Shown piece after piece: positions 51,313-62,700 of a DNA stretch of 64,000 nt; the stretch's first letter is position 1; every line of letters begins with the position of its first letter. This DNA is from Proteus columbae (lineage in GTDB: Bacteria > Pseudomonadota > Gammaproteobacteria > Enterobacterales > Enterobacteriaceae): positions 34,575 through 98,574 of the forward strand of contig NZ_NGVR01000026.1 in the NCBI RefSeq assembly GCF_002777965.1, written 5' to 3'. The notes beneath the pieces are model-generated. The model was not told the origin of the DNA. It worked only from the letters and a program-made list of their open reading frames with translations, and ran no database searches. A program made the position numbers and the translations under genes.

Positions 51313-52761
51313 TTATAGCCCTTGGCAGAGGTATTTCATTTCCATATAGTCTTCAATACCGTGTTCAGAGCCTTCTCGCCCTAAACCTGATTGTTTAATG
51401 CCACCAAATGGCGCAACTTCATTAGAAATTAAACCCGTATTAATGCCCACCATGCCGTATTCTAAATTTTCAGCGACACGCCAAATACGCTGTGGGTTTT
51501 CACTATAAAAATAAGCCGCTAAACCATAAATGGTATTATTGGCTAAATGCACCACTTCATCTTCATTTTCAAACATCACTAAAGGTGCCACAGGGCCAAA
51601 GATCTCTTCTTCAAGAATATGACTATCTGCGGGAACATTGCCCACAACAGTAGGCTGGAAGAAGTTCTCACCCGCTTTATCACTTTTTCCACCACAAAGC
51701 AGTGTAGCGCCACGTTTTAGTGTGTCAGCGAGTAAAGATTGTGATTTTTCAACGGCTTTGCGATTAATAAGAGGCCCAATAGTGACACCTTCTTCAAAAC
51801 CGTTACCCACTTTGAGTTTTTTAACAGCGGCAACAAAACGTTCACTAAATTGTTGATAAACATCTTTATGAACATAGAATCGGTTAGCACAAACACAGGT
51901 TTGCCCTGCATTGCGAAATTTTGCCCCCATAGCCCCTTCAACAGCTTTATCAATATCGGCATCGTTAAACACGATAAACGGCGCATTACCACCCAATTCT
52001 AAAGAGACTTTTTTTACGCTATCAGAACATTGGCGCATTAATAAACGTCCAACGCCTGTTGAGCCCGTAAAACTTAATTTGCGAACACGGTTATCAGAGG
52101 TAAAGACTTCGCCAATTTTAATGGCATCACCAGTCACAATATTAATGACACCCGCAGGAATACCGGCTTGAGCTGCTAATTCTGCTAAAGCTAATGCGGT
52201 GTAAGGTGTTTCATTGGCAGGTTTAATCACCATAGTACAACCTGCGGCTAATGCAGGAGCAGCTTTGCGGGTGATCATCGCTGCGGGAAAGTTCCACGGT
52301 GTAATAGCAGCACAAACACCAATACCTTGTTTAATCACCATTAAGCGTTTATCAGCAGAAGGTGAGGGAATAATTTCACCGTTGGTTCTTTTGCCCTGCT
52401 CCGCAAACCATTCAATAAAAGAAGCGGCATACGCAATTTCACCTTCTGCCTCAGCAACAGGCTTGCCTTGCTCAAAGGTCATTAACTCGGCGAGTTTTCT
52501 TTTATTTTCCGTGATTAATCTAAACCAATTTTGCAATAATGTTCCGCGCTGATGTGCTGTAAGTGCGCGCCATTTTGGTAAGGCTTTTTGTGCAGCATCA
52601 ACAGCCATTATTGCTTCTTGTGTTGCCATATTGGGCACAGTGCCAAGTAGAGCACCTGTGGCAGGATCGATAACATCAACAGTTTCGTTGTTTTTAGCAT
52701 TACACCAAAGACCATCAATATAGCCTTGTTCGCGGAAATAGGGATTTGTCGTTATCTTCAC
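51313..52761 (-). CDS. gabD: Succinate-semialdehyde dehydrogenase (NADP-type)
   Basis: The enzyme oxidises succinate semialdehyde to succinate, finishing 4-aminobutyrate breakdown. The 482-residue protein (E. coli GabD 482) has ITPWNFPAAMITRK, the cofactor motif FTGSTGVG, the catalytic Glu in LELGGNAPF and Cys in GQTCVCANRFY. Standing alone without gabT or gabP, it is an unusual setting, so the physiological aldehyde could differ. An aldehyde dehydrogenase is certain; GabD is very likely. Confidence 0.93.
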   Translation of the reverse strand: MKITTNPYFREQGYIDGLWCNAKNNETVDVIDPATGALLGTVPNMATQEAIMAVDAAQKALPKWRALTAHQRGTLLQNWFRLITENKRKLAELMTFEQGKPVAEAEGEIAYAASFIEWFAEQGKRTNGEIIPSPSADKRLMVIKQGIGVCAAITPWNFPAAMITRKAAPALAAGCTMVIKPANETPYTALALAELAAQAGIPAGVINIVTGDAIKIGEVFTSDNRVRKLSFTGSTGVGRLLMRQCSDSVKKVSLELGGNAPFIVFNDADIDKAVEGAMGAKFRNAGQTCVCANRFYVHKDVYQQFSERFVAAVKKLKVGNGFEEGVTIGPLINRKAVEKSQSLLADTLKRGATLLCGGKSDKAGENFFQPTVVGNVPADSHILEEEIFGPVAPLVMFENEDEVVHLANNTIYGLAAYFYSENPQRIWRVAENLEYGMVGINTGLISNEVAPFGGIKQSGLGREGSEHGIEDYMEMKYLCQGL

Positions 52762-53036
52762 TTAATACCTCTCTGAACATCTCTGTATATTGATATTTAG
52801 CTCTGGATTAACAGGGCTAGGCAGTTATATGCCTACGTATAAGTATATGCTTGTGTTGTGATGTTGTGAAAATAAGTATGACAAATCCCAATAGATACGT
52901 GTTGAAAACACGATAAAAAAGGTTAATTGCATACGTTTTTAATGAATAATCCTCATTACTCAAGACTGAAGGTTTACGCTGTACCTTACCACTGTTATTC
53001 TTGGAGCTAACTTTCATAAAAAAACAGGTATTTTTC

Positions 53037-53657
53037 ATGTCAAAACCATCATTTGATTCTATTGAATCACAGGCAAGTTACGGTATTGGTCTGCAAGTCG
53101 GTCAACAACTGACTGAGTCAGGTCTTCAAGGATTAGAGCCCGCAGCACTGTTAGCTGGCTTGACCGATGCATTAGAAGGTAATGCGCCTTCTGTACCTGT
53201 TGAAACATTACACAATGCCTTACGTACTATGCACGAGCGTGCTGAAGCTGTGCGTCAAGAACGCCAAGCAGAGCTGGCTGATGCGGGTAAAGTTTTCTTA
53301 GAAGAAAATGTGAAAAATGAAGGCGTTCAAGTTACAGAATCAGGTTTACAGTACAAAGTCCTGACTGCGGGCGAAGGTACAATTCCTGCACGTACTGATC
53401 ATGTTCGTGTTCACTACACGGGTCGTTTAATTGATGGTACTGTGTTTGATAGCTCAGTTCAGCGCGGTCAACCTGCTGAATTCCCAGTAAATGGCGTTAT
53501 CGCAGGCTGGATTGAAGCATTAACATTAATGCCAGTAGGTTCAAAATGGGAATTATATATTCCTTACCAATTAGCTTATGGCGAACGTGGAGCAGGTGCG
53601 GCTATTCCTCCATTCGCAACATTAGTATTTGAAGTAGAATTATTAGAAATTTTATAA
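53037..53657 (+). CDS. fklB: FKBP-type peptidyl-prolyl isomerase FklB (FKBP22)
   Basis: FklB isomerises X-Pro bonds and acts as a dimeric chaperone. From ATG at 53037 it has 206 residues, the same as E. coli. The N-terminal helical dimerisation domain includes [14 protein letters not shown]; the C-terminal FKBP domain has [17 protein letters not shown] and [16 protein letters not shown]. There is no signal peptide in this form, consistent with a cytoplasmic enzyme. The 53001 start is rejected because it adds an unconserved basic leader. Confidence 0.97.
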   Translation: MSKPSFDSIESQASYGIGLQVGQQLTESGLQGLEPAALLAGLTDALEGNAPSVPVETLHNALRTMHERAEAVRQERQAELADAGKVFLEENVKNEGVQVTESGLQYKVLTAGEGTIPARTDHVRVHYTGRLIDGTVFDSSVQRGQPAEFPVNGVIAGWIEALTLMPVGSKWELYIPYQLAYGERGAGAAIPPFATLVFEVELLEIL

Positions 53658-53686
53658 TTTCTAATTCTGCGGTAAATCAGAGTAAA

Positions 53687-53716
53687 AAATAGCCGGTTTT
53701 TGCCGGCTATTTTTGT
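53687..53716 (+). terminator. Terminator of fklB
   Basis: AATAGCCGG and CCGGCTATT form a stem around TTTTTG, followed by TTTTG, 30 bases after the fklB stop. Confidence 0.88.
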
Positions 53717-53799
53717 CTCTGGACTAAAATAAAGAGACAGTAGGGTAATTAATTTTTATAAGAGAAGTTATCTGCTTATAGAAATAAGAGAGGTGCATG

Positions 53800-54540
53800 A
53801 TGTTAGAACAAGTCAGCAAATTAGCCCGCCAAGCAGGTATGGCGATAATGCAAATCTACCAGCAATCAGAACCTATCCAAGTACAGGAAAAAAGTGATCA
53901 TTCACCTGTTACAGAGGCTGATTTGGCCGCTCACCAAATTATCAAACAAGGACTTGCTTCTATTGCCCCAGATATACCTCAATTATCTGAAGAAGATCCA
54001 CCTGAATGGGAAGTTCGTCGCCATTGGGATCGCTATTGGTTGATTGATCCTTTAGATGGAACTAAAGAATTTATCAGTAAAAATGGTGAATTTACGGTAA
54101 ATATTGCCTTAATTGAAAAAGGTATTCCCGTTTTAGGGGTTGTCTATGCACCGGTTCAAAATGTGTTATATGCAGCGGCAAATAAGCAGGCGTGGAAAGA
54201 AGTGTGCGGACAACGATTGCCTATCCATGCAAGTCGTGCAGAGCCGCCAGTGATAGTAATTAGCCGTTCTCATCAAGATGAAGAATTAAAAGAATATCTC
54301 TCACAACTTGGTGCTCATCAAACCGTCGCTGTTGGTTCATCTTTGAAGTTTTGTTTAGTTGCTGAAGGTAAAGCACAGCTTTATCCTCGCTTTGGACCTA
54401 CGCATACATGGGATACCGCAGCAGGCCATGCTATTGCGATTGCAGCAGGCGCACATGTTACGGATTGGAAAGGGGTAACGTTAGATTATTCCCCAAAAGA
54501 GTCGTTGATAAATCCAGGATTTAGAGTGTCTATCTTTTAG
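53800..54540 (+). CDS. cysQ: 3'(2'),5'-bisphosphate nucleotidase CysQ
   Basis: CysQ removes the 3' phosphate of PAP, a toxic by-product of sulphate assimilation, and recycles it to AMP. From ATG at 53800 the protein has 246 residues, the same as E. coli. The inositol-monophosphatase signatures are [20 protein letters not shown] with metal-binding aspartates, and [15 protein letters not shown] is spaced better for 53800 than for the ATG one codon upstream. Confidence 0.97.
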   Translation: MLEQVSKLARQAGMAIMQIYQQSEPIQVQEKSDHSPVTEADLAAHQIIKQGLASIAPDIPQLSEEDPPEWEVRRHWDRYWLIDPLDGTKEFISKNGEFTVNIALIEKGIPVLGVVYAPVQNVLYAAANKQAWKEVCGQRLPIHASRAEPPVIVISRSHQDEELKEYLSQLGAHQTVAVGSSLKFCLVAEGKAQLYPRFGPTHTWDTAAGHAIAIAAGAHVTDWKGVTLDYSPKESLINPGFRVSIF

Positions 54541-54551
54541 AGCCATTTTAT

Positions 54552-54583
54552 AAAATCGGAGCCCTTTGTTTAACAAGGGCTCT
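54552..54583 (-). terminator. Terminator of ytfJ (and possibly cysQ)
   Basis: GAGCCCTTTGTT and TAACAAGGGCTC pair with a one-base offset. Read on the minus strand, the stem is followed by CGATTTTAT, so it mainly suits ytfJ; on the plus strand the T-run is missing. Confidence 0.7.
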
Positions 54584-54593
54584 GACACAGAAA

Positions 54594-55160
54594 TTATTCT
54601 TTAATTAAATCGTTGATAAGATTGATTGCAGTCGTAATCTCCGCACCACTTAATACACCTTCTTTGACGAAACGGACTTTGCCTTGTTTATCTAAAACAA
54701 CAATAGCGGAACTCTCTTTTTCTAATCCCCAGCCTTTTAATGCTGCACCATCGGCATCAACAATAAACTGTGACCAAGGAAATTCTTTTTTACTGTCTTC
54801 AACACTGCCACGAACAAATGGGCCTGTACCAAATACTGCATCATCAGTATTAATAATCGTTGTAGTTTGATAACTTGTATGTGGAAATTTCGCCAGTTTT
54901 ACGGCTTCAATAAACGGCGCATTCATCTCCTTAGCCTTGCTACGTCCTGCTATATGCTGAACAGTACGTACTTTTCCACTGAGCAGACCACTATTCCAAT
55001 TTTGGTAGCTAAACTTATCTTTGGTTGTGTCATAAAGTAGCTCACCTTTGTCATTGATTGTGATAGCGGGAAGTACTGTATTTTCAGTGATGTTATGTGC
55101 AAATGCCCATGAGGATGTGCTGAGTAAAAGAGCAGCTAAGGTTATTTTGTGCATAGCCAT
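54594..55160 (-). CDS. ytfJ: YtfJ, periplasmic thioredoxin-fold protein
   Basis: The 188-residue precursor has a signal peptide ending in AFAH (about residues 1-22) and a thioredoxin-like domain. The redox CxxC is absent, as in E. coli YtfJ (184 aa): the region reads VRTVQHIAGRSKAKEMN. Other conserved blocks are YQTTTIINTDDAVFGTG and SAIVVLDKQGKVRF. Its function is unknown. It is divergent from ytfK, as in E. coli. Confidence 0.93.
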   Translation of the reverse strand: MAMHKITLAALLLSTSSWAFAHNITENTVLPAITINDKGELLYDTTKDKFSYQNWNSGLLSGKVRTVQHIAGRSKAKEMNAPFIEAVKLAKFPHTSYQTTTIINTDDAVFGTGPFVRGSVEDSKKEFPWSQFIVDADGAALKGWGLEKESSAIVVLDKQGKVRFVKEGVLSGAEITTAINLINDLIKE

Positions 55161-55437
55161 TGTCCTATTATTGAAATCGACGTTAGATTCTATCTAAGCA
55201 TAGAAGCTGGTGAAGAATAATACCTCATCACTGATACATTTATTTAACATTGAGTGGGTAAAATAACGCACACGCTATCTTTATTTATATTCTTTACTGT
55301 CAATAAATGTAAAAACAGATAAGAAAATCAAATAAGTTGAACCTAGTACTTATAATTAGGTCTTTAAATTTGATATATAAAGATAAGTCTTTATGACTTA
55401 TTAAACTCAACAACGAGCATGGGAGACTAACTGAAAG

Positions 55438-55644
55438 ATGAAAATCTTCAATCGCTATAACCCTGAAAAAATTGCTCTCTACGTTAAGACATTATTTCGT
55501 GGACGGTTTTACATCAAAGGAATGGGTGCATTTGAATTCGATTATGGCAAAATACTACTGCCTAAAATAAAAGATAAGCTTCATTTTAATGTGATGAGTG
55601 AAGTAAACCAGCAGGTGGTTTTACTGAAAGCAGAACTGGGCTAA
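55438..55644 (+). CDS. ytfK: YtfK, SpoT-stimulating stress protein
   Basis: The 68-residue protein, the same length as E. coli YtfK, starts [20 protein letters not shown] and includes [16 protein letters not shown]. In E. coli, YtfK binds SpoT and shifts it toward (p)ppGpp synthesis during phosphate and fatty-acid starvation. It is a single gene between divergent ytfJ and convergent ytfL. I could not find a clear Pho box upstream by eye. Confidence 0.94.
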   Translation: MKIFNRYNPEKIALYVKTLFRGRFYIKGMGAFEFDYGKILLPKIKDKLHFNVMSEVNQQVVLLKAELG

Positions 55645-55660
55645 CTTTTATCTGATAGAT

Positions 55661-55701
55661 AACTGAGTCTTTCTCTCTGAAGCATTAGATAAGACTCAGT
55701 T
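55661..55701. terminator. Inverted repeat between convergent ytfK and ytfL
   Basis: AACTGAGTCTT and AAGACTCAGTT are perfect 11-base arms around a 19-base loop. T-runs are weak on both sides, so it is a likely but not ideal bidirectional terminator. Confidence 0.65.
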
Positions 55702-55723
55702 ATTAATTTCGATTTGTTACTAA

Positions 55724-57106
55724 TTAATCAGTAACTTTATTCTCATCTTTTTTGATTTCGACTTCTGTTGTGGTCGTCTGTGTCACAGGAACATGCTCTT
55801 GTAAAACAGGCTTAACAGGTGGAATATCATCAACCTTTGTCACAAGTAATTGATCAATTTTATAATTATCAATATCGACAACTTCAAATTTATAACCTGA
55901 GAACTTCACATAGTCAGTACGCTTTGGAATTTTACGTAAGCGATACATCATAAAGCCAGCAATGGTTTCGTAGTTACTTGAATCTGGGAAATCGTCGATA
56001 TCAAGGACACGCATCACATCATCAATTGGCGTACCGCCTTCAACTAACCATGAATGCTCATCACGGCTGACAATTTGCTCTTCTTGCCCCGGTCCAATTA
56101 AATCTCCCATTAATGTTGTCATTACGTCATTTAACGTAATCACACCCATTACCATGGCGTATTCATTAAGGATGATGGCAAAATCTTCACCAGATGTTTT
56201 AAAGCTTTCCAACATATCTGAAAGCGTTAATGTATCAGGAATAATCAGCGCTTTACGGATATGAACACCTTCATTGAGATTTAGGCTTTGTCCGTTAATA
56301 ACGCGATTAAGAAGCTCTTTAGAATCAACATAACCAATAATATGGTCAATATCCCCTTCACAAACTAAAAATTTAGAGTGAGGCTGGGTAGCAATTTTTT
56401 CTTTGATATCGCTTTCAGTTTCTTCACGATCAAAATAGACCACATCTTCTCGTGGTGTCATTGCGGATGGTACAGTACGAGATTCTAATTCAAAGACATT
56501 CTCAATCAACTCATGCTCTTGTTTACGTAAAACCCCAGCAACAGCACCCGCTTCTACAATGGCAAAAATATCATCAGAAGTAATATCTTCATTTCTGACC
56601 ATTGGGATTTTAAATAATTTAAAGATGAGATCTGCCATACCATTAAATAACCATACCAGAGGGCGAAAGAAGGCAAGGCAAAAACGCATTGGGTTCACAA
56701 TTCTTAATGCGATAGCTTCTGGTTTTATCATACCAATGCGTTTTGGTGTGAGGTCAGCCAGTAAAATAAACATGGATGTGACAATAATAAAGGAACAAAT
56801 AGATCCTAACTGTTGCGCTAAGGGCTCTTCAAAAAATTGGAGGTAAAAGTTTTTTAACGAAGGAGAGAATGCTGATTCACCAACAATACCCGCTAAGATA
56901 GCGACAGCATTTAATCCAATTTGTACGACGGTAAAAAACATGCCCGGCATTTCTTGCATTTTTAATACACGGGCGGCGTTGATATTGCCCTCATCAACAA
57001 GTTGTTTGAGCTTAATTCGACGAGAAGCAGCAAGAGAGATTTCAGACAGCGAAAAAAAGGCGCTGATAGCACAAAGCAAAAGCACAATGAGTAAACTATT
57101 AAGCAT
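55724..57106 (-). CDS. paeA: YtfL/PaeA, CNNM-type membrane transporter
   Basis: From ATG at 57106 the protein has 460 residues (E. coli 447). It has three to four N-terminal transmembrane helices in a DUF21/CNNM domain (about 1-190, with FFSLSEISLAASRRIKLK), paired CBS domains (about 205-335), and a CorC_HlyC transporter-associated domain (about 350-430). E. coli YtfL, renamed PaeA, exports cadaverine and putrescine and protects cells in stationary phase. The seven-residue extension to 57127 is not conserved. Confidence 0.94.
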   Translation of the reverse strand: MLNSLLIVLLLCAISAFFSLSEISLAASRRIKLKQLVDEGNINAARVLKMQEMPGMFFTVVQIGLNAVAILAGIVGESAFSPSLKNFYLQFFEEPLAQQLGSICSFIIVTSMFILLADLTPKRIGMIKPEAIALRIVNPMRFCLAFFRPLVWLFNGMADLIFKLFKIPMVRNEDITSDDIFAIVEAGAVAGVLRKQEHELIENVFELESRTVPSAMTPREDVVYFDREETESDIKEKIATQPHSKFLVCEGDIDHIIGYVDSKELLNRVINGQSLNLNEGVHIRKALIIPDTLTLSDMLESFKTSGEDFAIILNEYAMVMGVITLNDVMTTLMGDLIGPGQEEQIVSRDEHSWLVEGGTPIDDVMRVLDIDDFPDSSNYETIAGFMMYRLRKIPKRTDYVKFSGYKFEVVDIDNYKIDQLLVTKVDDIPPVKPVLQEHVPVTQTTTTEVEIKKDENKVTD

Positions 57107-57256
57107 ATAAGGCTCACACCACCCCAAGTATTTAATCCAAAGGGTAATACTGGAGTGTTAAAAATAGAAGATAAATCAATATATTGTGATGAAATTATTC
57201 ACAAAGAGAGATAAGAGGGCGTAATTATATCATCGCCCTGCTATTTTCTGCTAGTT

Positions 57257-57883
57257 TTACTTTTCAGGAGGATAGCAGATACCTATCCCGCCTAATCCAC
57301 AATAACCTTGTGGATTTTTGTATAAATATTGCTGGTGGTAATCTTCAGCAAAATAAAAAGGACCGGCTGGCTGAATTTCAGTGGTGATTGCTTCAGTAGC
57401 ACCTTGAGTATTCATCGCTTGTTGATAACGTTTTTTGGACTCAATAGCTTGTGTATATTGCTCTGCATTAACAGTGTAAATAGCAGAACGATATTGGCTA
57501 CCAATATCGTTACCTTGACGCATACCTTGTGATGGATTGTGGTTTTCCCAAAAAAGAGCCAAAAGTTGTGAATAGCTAATCACTGAGGGATCAAAAACAA
57601 TTCTCACCACTTCACTATGACCCGTTAAACCTTGGCAAACTTGTTGGTAGGTTGGATTTTCTGTTACACCACCGCTATAGCCTGCACTTGTTGAGTAAAC
57701 GCCCTGTTGTTGCCAAAACAGACGTTCAACTCCCCAAAAACAGCCCATCGCAAAGTAAGCGATACTCATCTTTTCAGGAATATCATTAATAGAATGCCCA
57801 TTTACTGCATGATTAGCAGATATTTCTAATGGTATCGAAGTACCCCTTAAGGCATTCTCTGGTTGGTACGCTTTATGTTGCAA
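57257..57883 (-). CDS. msrA: Peptide methionine sulphoxide reductase MsrA
   Basis: MsrA repairs the S form of methionine sulphoxide in free and protein-bound methionine. The catalytic motif GCFWGVE is present; Glu and Tyr partners and resolving cysteines follow, with [14 protein letters not shown] at the C-terminus. Starts are ambiguous. TTG at 57895 gives 212 residues, equal to E. coli, but has no ribosome-binding site. TTG at 57883 gives 208 residues and has GGAG six bases upstream, so I use it. The gene is divergent from tamA. Confidence 0.94.
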   Translation of the reverse strand: MQHKAYQPENALRGTSIPLEISANHAVNGHSINDIPEKMSIAYFAMGCFWGVERLFWQQQGVYSTSAGYSGGVTENPTYQQVCQGLTGHSEVVRIVFDPSVISYSQLLALFWENHNPSQGMRQGNDIGSQYRSAIYTVNAEQYTQAIESKKRYQQAMNTQGATEAITTEIQPAGPFYFAEDYHQQYLYKNPQGYCGLGGIGICYPPEK

Positions 57884-58021
57884 GGTAGACTCCAATTTTT
57901 ATATTTGTAAACGCTTTACTATGGTAAAGGCTTAATATTGTTATAAACTAAATCTACAATAAAGCTTAAAACAGTTTGTCGTCAATTTATCACATGGATT
58001 AAATCATATTGAGGAGAAAAC

Positions 58022-59764
58022 GTGCCGAGATACTCCGTTATCTACGTTCTCTGTCTGTCTTTTATCGCGCCTGTTGCCTATGGGGCAAATTTGCGTTTAA
58101 AAGTAGAAGGTTTAGAAGGGCAGCTCGAAAAGAATGCACGAGTCCAGCTATCAAACATTACAACAGAAGAAGTTGCACCTGACGGGCGTTTTCGTGCGCG
58201 TGTTGAAAAGGCAATTCAAGAAGGACTTCGCCCTTTAGGTTATTATCAACCCACAGTGACATTTTCTTATGAAGAAAATACACCGCCTGCACGATCTGTA
58301 TTAACCGCTAAAGTTGAACCGGGTATTCCTATTTTACTGAAAGGAGTCGATGTGGTTCTCGAAGGTGGCGCTAAAACAGATAGCCAATATGCGAAAGTCA
58401 TTAAAGAGAATACGCCTCCTCTTGATAGTGTTTTAAACCATGCAGACTATGAGAAACTCAAAGGTTCATTAACTGGGCTTGCAATTCGTCGTGGCTATTT
58501 TGATGCGGAAATGCAAAAAAGCCAGTTGGGCGTTTCTTTAGATAATCATGCCTCATATTGGGATTTTGTTTTCGATAGTGGAGAACGCTATCGTTTTGGG
58601 AAAGTGAATTATACGGGATCTCAAATCCGTGAAGACTACCTACAAAATATCGTTCCTTTTAAAGAGGGACAATATTACGCCTCAGAAGATCTGGCTGAAT
58701 TTAATCGTCGTTTAGCTGCAACAGGGTGGTTTAACTCTGCGGTTGTGACTCCTGATATTGCTAAAGCGCGTGCTGATGACAGTCACTTGTTACCTATGAG
58801 TGCAGTTGTAACACCTCGCTCTCGTAACTATGTTGAGCTTGGTGGCGGCTATGCGACTGATGTTGGTCCTCGTCTTAATATGCAGTGGGATAAGCCTTGG
58901 ATGAACTCGCGAGGCCATAGCTTAACCTCTAATATCAGTGTTTCTCAGCCTGAACAATCTATTGGTGCCAATTATAAAATTCCACTGAAGGTCAATCCAT
59001 TAGAGCAGTACTATGGTGTTCAGGGTGGTTTTAAACGTACCGATTTAAATGACACCCGCTCTGATACCACAACGCTAAATGTGTCTCGTAACTGGGATAT
59101 GTCGACAGGCTGGCAATACAGTGTGAATACACGTTGGAGTCTCAGCCACTTTACCCAAGGTGAAGTTACCAATACAACCATGTTGCTTTATCCCGGGGTA
59201 ACGGCCAGCCGTGTACGCCAACGGGGCGGTATGATGCCTTCTTGGGGTGATAGCCAACGTTACACTTTAGATTACTCCAATAAAATATGGGGATCTGATG
59301 TCGAGTTTGCCGCATTCCAAGCACAACATGTTTGGATACGCACACCATGGGATGGACATCGCTTTGTGGTAAGAGGCAATTTTGGTTGGATTGAAACTAA
59401 CGCGTTTGAGCAAGTGCCGCCTGAATTACGTTTCTTTGCTGGTGGTGATAGAAGTGTTCGTGGTTTTAAATACCAAAGTATCTCACCAGAAGATGGAAAA
59501 GGTAATTTAACGGGGGCATCAAGAATGCTAGTAGGATCGTTAGAATATCAATATAACATTACGGGTAATTGGTGGAGTGCTGTCTTTATTGATAGTGGTG
59601 AAGCCGTTAATGATTTTACGCGCAGTGATTTTAAAACAGGTGCAGGTGCAGGTGTTCGTTGGGCATCACCAGTTGGTCCTATTAAATTTGATTTAGCATT
59701 ACCTGTGAGCGACGTTGATAAACGTAGACTCCAGTTTTATATCGGGTTAGGAGCAGAGTTATGA
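58022..59764 (+). CDS. tamA: TamA, outer-membrane subunit of the TAM complex
   Basis: TamA is an Omp85-family barrel that with TamB assembles some autotransporters and fimbrial ushers and helps move phospholipids to the outer membrane. The 580-residue precursor (E. coli 577) has a signal peptide ending in AYGAN (about 22), three POTRA domains (about 25-265) and a 16-stranded barrel containing the family motif [14 protein letters not shown]. It starts with GTG at 58022 after GAGGAG. The stop overlaps tamB (ATGA). Confidence 0.97.
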   Translation: MPRYSVIYVLCLSFIAPVAYGANLRLKVEGLEGQLEKNARVQLSNITTEEVAPDGRFRARVEKAIQEGLRPLGYYQPTVTFSYEENTPPARSVLTAKVEPGIPILLKGVDVVLEGGAKTDSQYAKVIKENTPPLDSVLNHADYEKLKGSLTGLAIRRGYFDAEMQKSQLGVSLDNHASYWDFVFDSGERYRFGKVNYTGSQIREDYLQNIVPFKEGQYYASEDLAEFNRRLAATGWFNSAVVTPDIAKARADDSHLLPMSAVVTPRSRNYVELGGGYATDVGPRLNMQWDKPWMNSRGHSLTSNISVSQPEQSIGANYKIPLKVNPLEQYYGVQGGFKRTDLNDTRSDTTTLNVSRNWDMSTGWQYSVNTRWSLSHFTQGEVTNTTMLLYPGVTASRVRQRGGMMPSWGDSQRYTLDYSNKIWGSDVEFAAFQAQHVWIRTPWDGHRFVVRGNFGWIETNAFEQVPPELRFFAGGDRSVRGFKYQSISPEDGKGNLTGASRMLVGSLEYQYNITGNWWSAVFIDSGEAVNDFTRSDFKTGAGAGVRWASPVGPIKFDLALPVSDVDKRRLQFYIGLGAEL

Positions 59765-62700
59765 TAAAAAAGTGGTTGAAATGGATTGCGCTAACACTCC
59801 TTATCATTATTTTGCTTACATTCGGTACTGTTGCTTGGATTTTGGGAACACAATCAGGTTTGCATTTCGCTATTAATAGCGCAGCTCGTTGGGTTCCTGG
59901 CTTAGTTATCAAAGATGTTAATGGTGGCTGGCAAGATCTACGTTTAACGGGTGTTGAATATCAAATGCCCGGAGTTGACGTGAACGTGGGTGAATTATCA
60001 TTAGGATTACGTTTAGCGTGCCTGACTGATAAACAAGTTTGTGTCGATACATTAGGTACACGAGATGTTGTTGTTAATGTTGATACTAGTGCTTTCCCCC
60101 CTTCTGAAGAAACACCTCCTTCAGAGCCTTTAACAGAGCTTAATGCACCATTACCTATCTATTTAAATTCACTTTCATTAGAAAATACGCATGTGAAGAT
60201 TGACGATATGGCGATCTCACTTGGTGAATTTAAAACAGGTGCACAGTGGGAAGGTCGTCAAGTTACATTAAATCCAACACTCATTAATGATTTGCTGGTG
60301 GCATTACCAAAGACACCAGAAGAAGGAAGTGTTGAAGCAACGGCTCAAGATATAAAAGAAGTCGCAACTGCAAAACCTCAAACTGAGCCGACAACACAAG
60401 AAGAAAAAGAACAAGCTTTAGCTGAGACAATTAAAGCGATTTTTGCTAAACCTCTGTTAGCTGATTTACCCGAAATTATTATTCCTGTTGATATCAATAT
60501 TGAAGGAATTGAAGGTAAGCAATTACAGATTAGCGGCGACGCACCTGTTACGATTAACCAATTATCGTTTGAAGCAAAAACTCAAGGTAAGCAGGTTAAT
60601 CTCACTAAATTAAATGTTGATACACCAGAAGGTGAAATTAATTTAAATGGGGGAATTACCCTAGATAAGCAGTGGCCTGTTAATTTAGATGTGAATGCGA
60701 CTATTCGTGATGTTGCAGGGTTTGAAGATTTTAAAGATCAAAAAGCGACACTTTCTTTACAAGGCGCATTACTTGAAGAGCTTAAATTAGCACTCTCTTT
60801 AACAGGAACGGTTACAGCAACTTTAGATGCTCAAGCTGAACTGGCAAAACCACACCTTCCATTAAAATTGACACTTGAAAGTCAGAAAGTTCGTTGGCCA
60901 TTAACGGGTGATGTGCAGTATCAACTTAGTGATACTCGATTACGCTTGAATGGTCAGACAGATAACTATGATCTCTCATTACGCTCCGATATTGAAGGTC
61001 AAGAGATCCCGCCGGCAAAATTAATGCTGGATGCAAAAGGGAATGAAGAGAAAATAGAACTGACGCGTTTACGTTTAGCTGCTTTGCAAGGTCATGCCGA
61101 TATTACGGGTGTTGCTGATTGGAGTAAGGCAATTAGCTGGAATGCATTGCTTACTATTTCGGGAATTAATACGGCAAAACAGTACCCTGATATGCCGGCG
61201 AAATTAGATGGACGCATTGCAACAACAGGTAGTCTATATGGCGGAAGTTGGCAATTACGTGTTCCTGAAATTACCTTAGACGGCAATATCAAAAACAATC
61301 TTATCAAAGCGAGAGGTAATGCTTATGGTAATGATTCTGGCCAATGGAATATCCCTCAGTTAAAACTTATTCTGGGTAAGAATAACCTCGATATTGAAGG
61401 GCATTTAGGTGATAAATGGGCATTAGATGCCAATATTAATGCACCAGGATTAAATGGTTTAGTGCCTGGATTAGCTGGAGTCATTAAAGGTAAGGTTAAT
61501 ATTCGTGGTGATATTAATACGCCTAAGATTATCGCTGATATCAATGCTCATGGTATTAAATGGCAAGATCAAGTCAGTGTTGAATCCATCACTATTAAAG
61601 GTGATGTTCAATCGGACAAAGAAATTGGTGGCAAGTTAGCGATTACTGCTCGTCAGCTAAAACAAGCTGATTTAGTTATTCGTAATTTAACGCTGGATGT
61701 TGCAGGTACAGAAAAACAGCATAAACTAACGTTAAAAATGGAAGGTGAGCCTGTTTCTGGTGGACTGACATTAGCGGGTTCATTCGATAAAGAAAAACAG
61801 CAATGGAAAGGAACGCTAAATAATACGGCATTTGATACTCCTGTGGGTGAATGGCGTTTAAATAAAGCCATGGCGTTGAATTTGTTGGCGGAAAAGCAAG
61901 AAGTCACCATTGGTTCTCATTGTTGGATAAACCCAAATGCACAAGTTTGTGTTCCTAAAGCGATAACGGTGGGTGAAAGTGGATCTGCGGCAATTACATT
62001 GACACGTTTTGATCTGGCCATGATCAAACCTTTCTTACCACCAGAGACTTCTGTTCGTGGTGTATTTACTGGCGATGCGACGGCAACTTGGAATTCAAAA
62101 GGGGGATTACCGAAAGCATCTGTTAATCTTAAAGGGCAAGGTGTTGCGGTAAAACAGAATATTGAAGGAACAATATTACCTGTTGATTTCGATGCCATTA
62201 CCTTAAATGCGGGTGTGAATAAGGGTAAAGCAACATTACAATGGCTGATTAGCATTGCAGGTAACGGTGATTTTAAAGGTAATGTACAGGTTGCGGATCT
62301 TGAGAAAAAACGTCAACTATCAGGTACGGTGGATATCGATAATCTGACATTAGATTTAATCAAACCGTTCTTAGGTAAAGGTGAAATTGCTCAAGGTCGT
62401 GTCGGTGCGCAATTACGTTTAGGTGGAAATGCTCAATCTCCACTGTTATTTGGTCAATTTGGTATTAACCAATTAAAAGTGGTTGGACATTGGATCCCGT
62501 TTGATATTACGAAAGGGAACGTTGATGTTCAATTCAATGGTGCGACGTCTGATTTAAGCGGTAGAATCGAAACCCCTGAAGGTTACTTAAATCTCACCGG
62601 TAATGCCGATTGGCGTAAGTTAGATTCATGGCACGCAGTAGTAGCAGCAAATGGCAACAAGTTACGTGTTGCATTACCTCCGATGGTACGTATCGATGTT

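Noticed and set aside
52817-53038. Minus-strand ORF of 73 codons in the gabD-fklB gap
   Set aside because: It lies in the divergent promoter region and overlaps the fklB start; there is no ribosome-binding site or family match.
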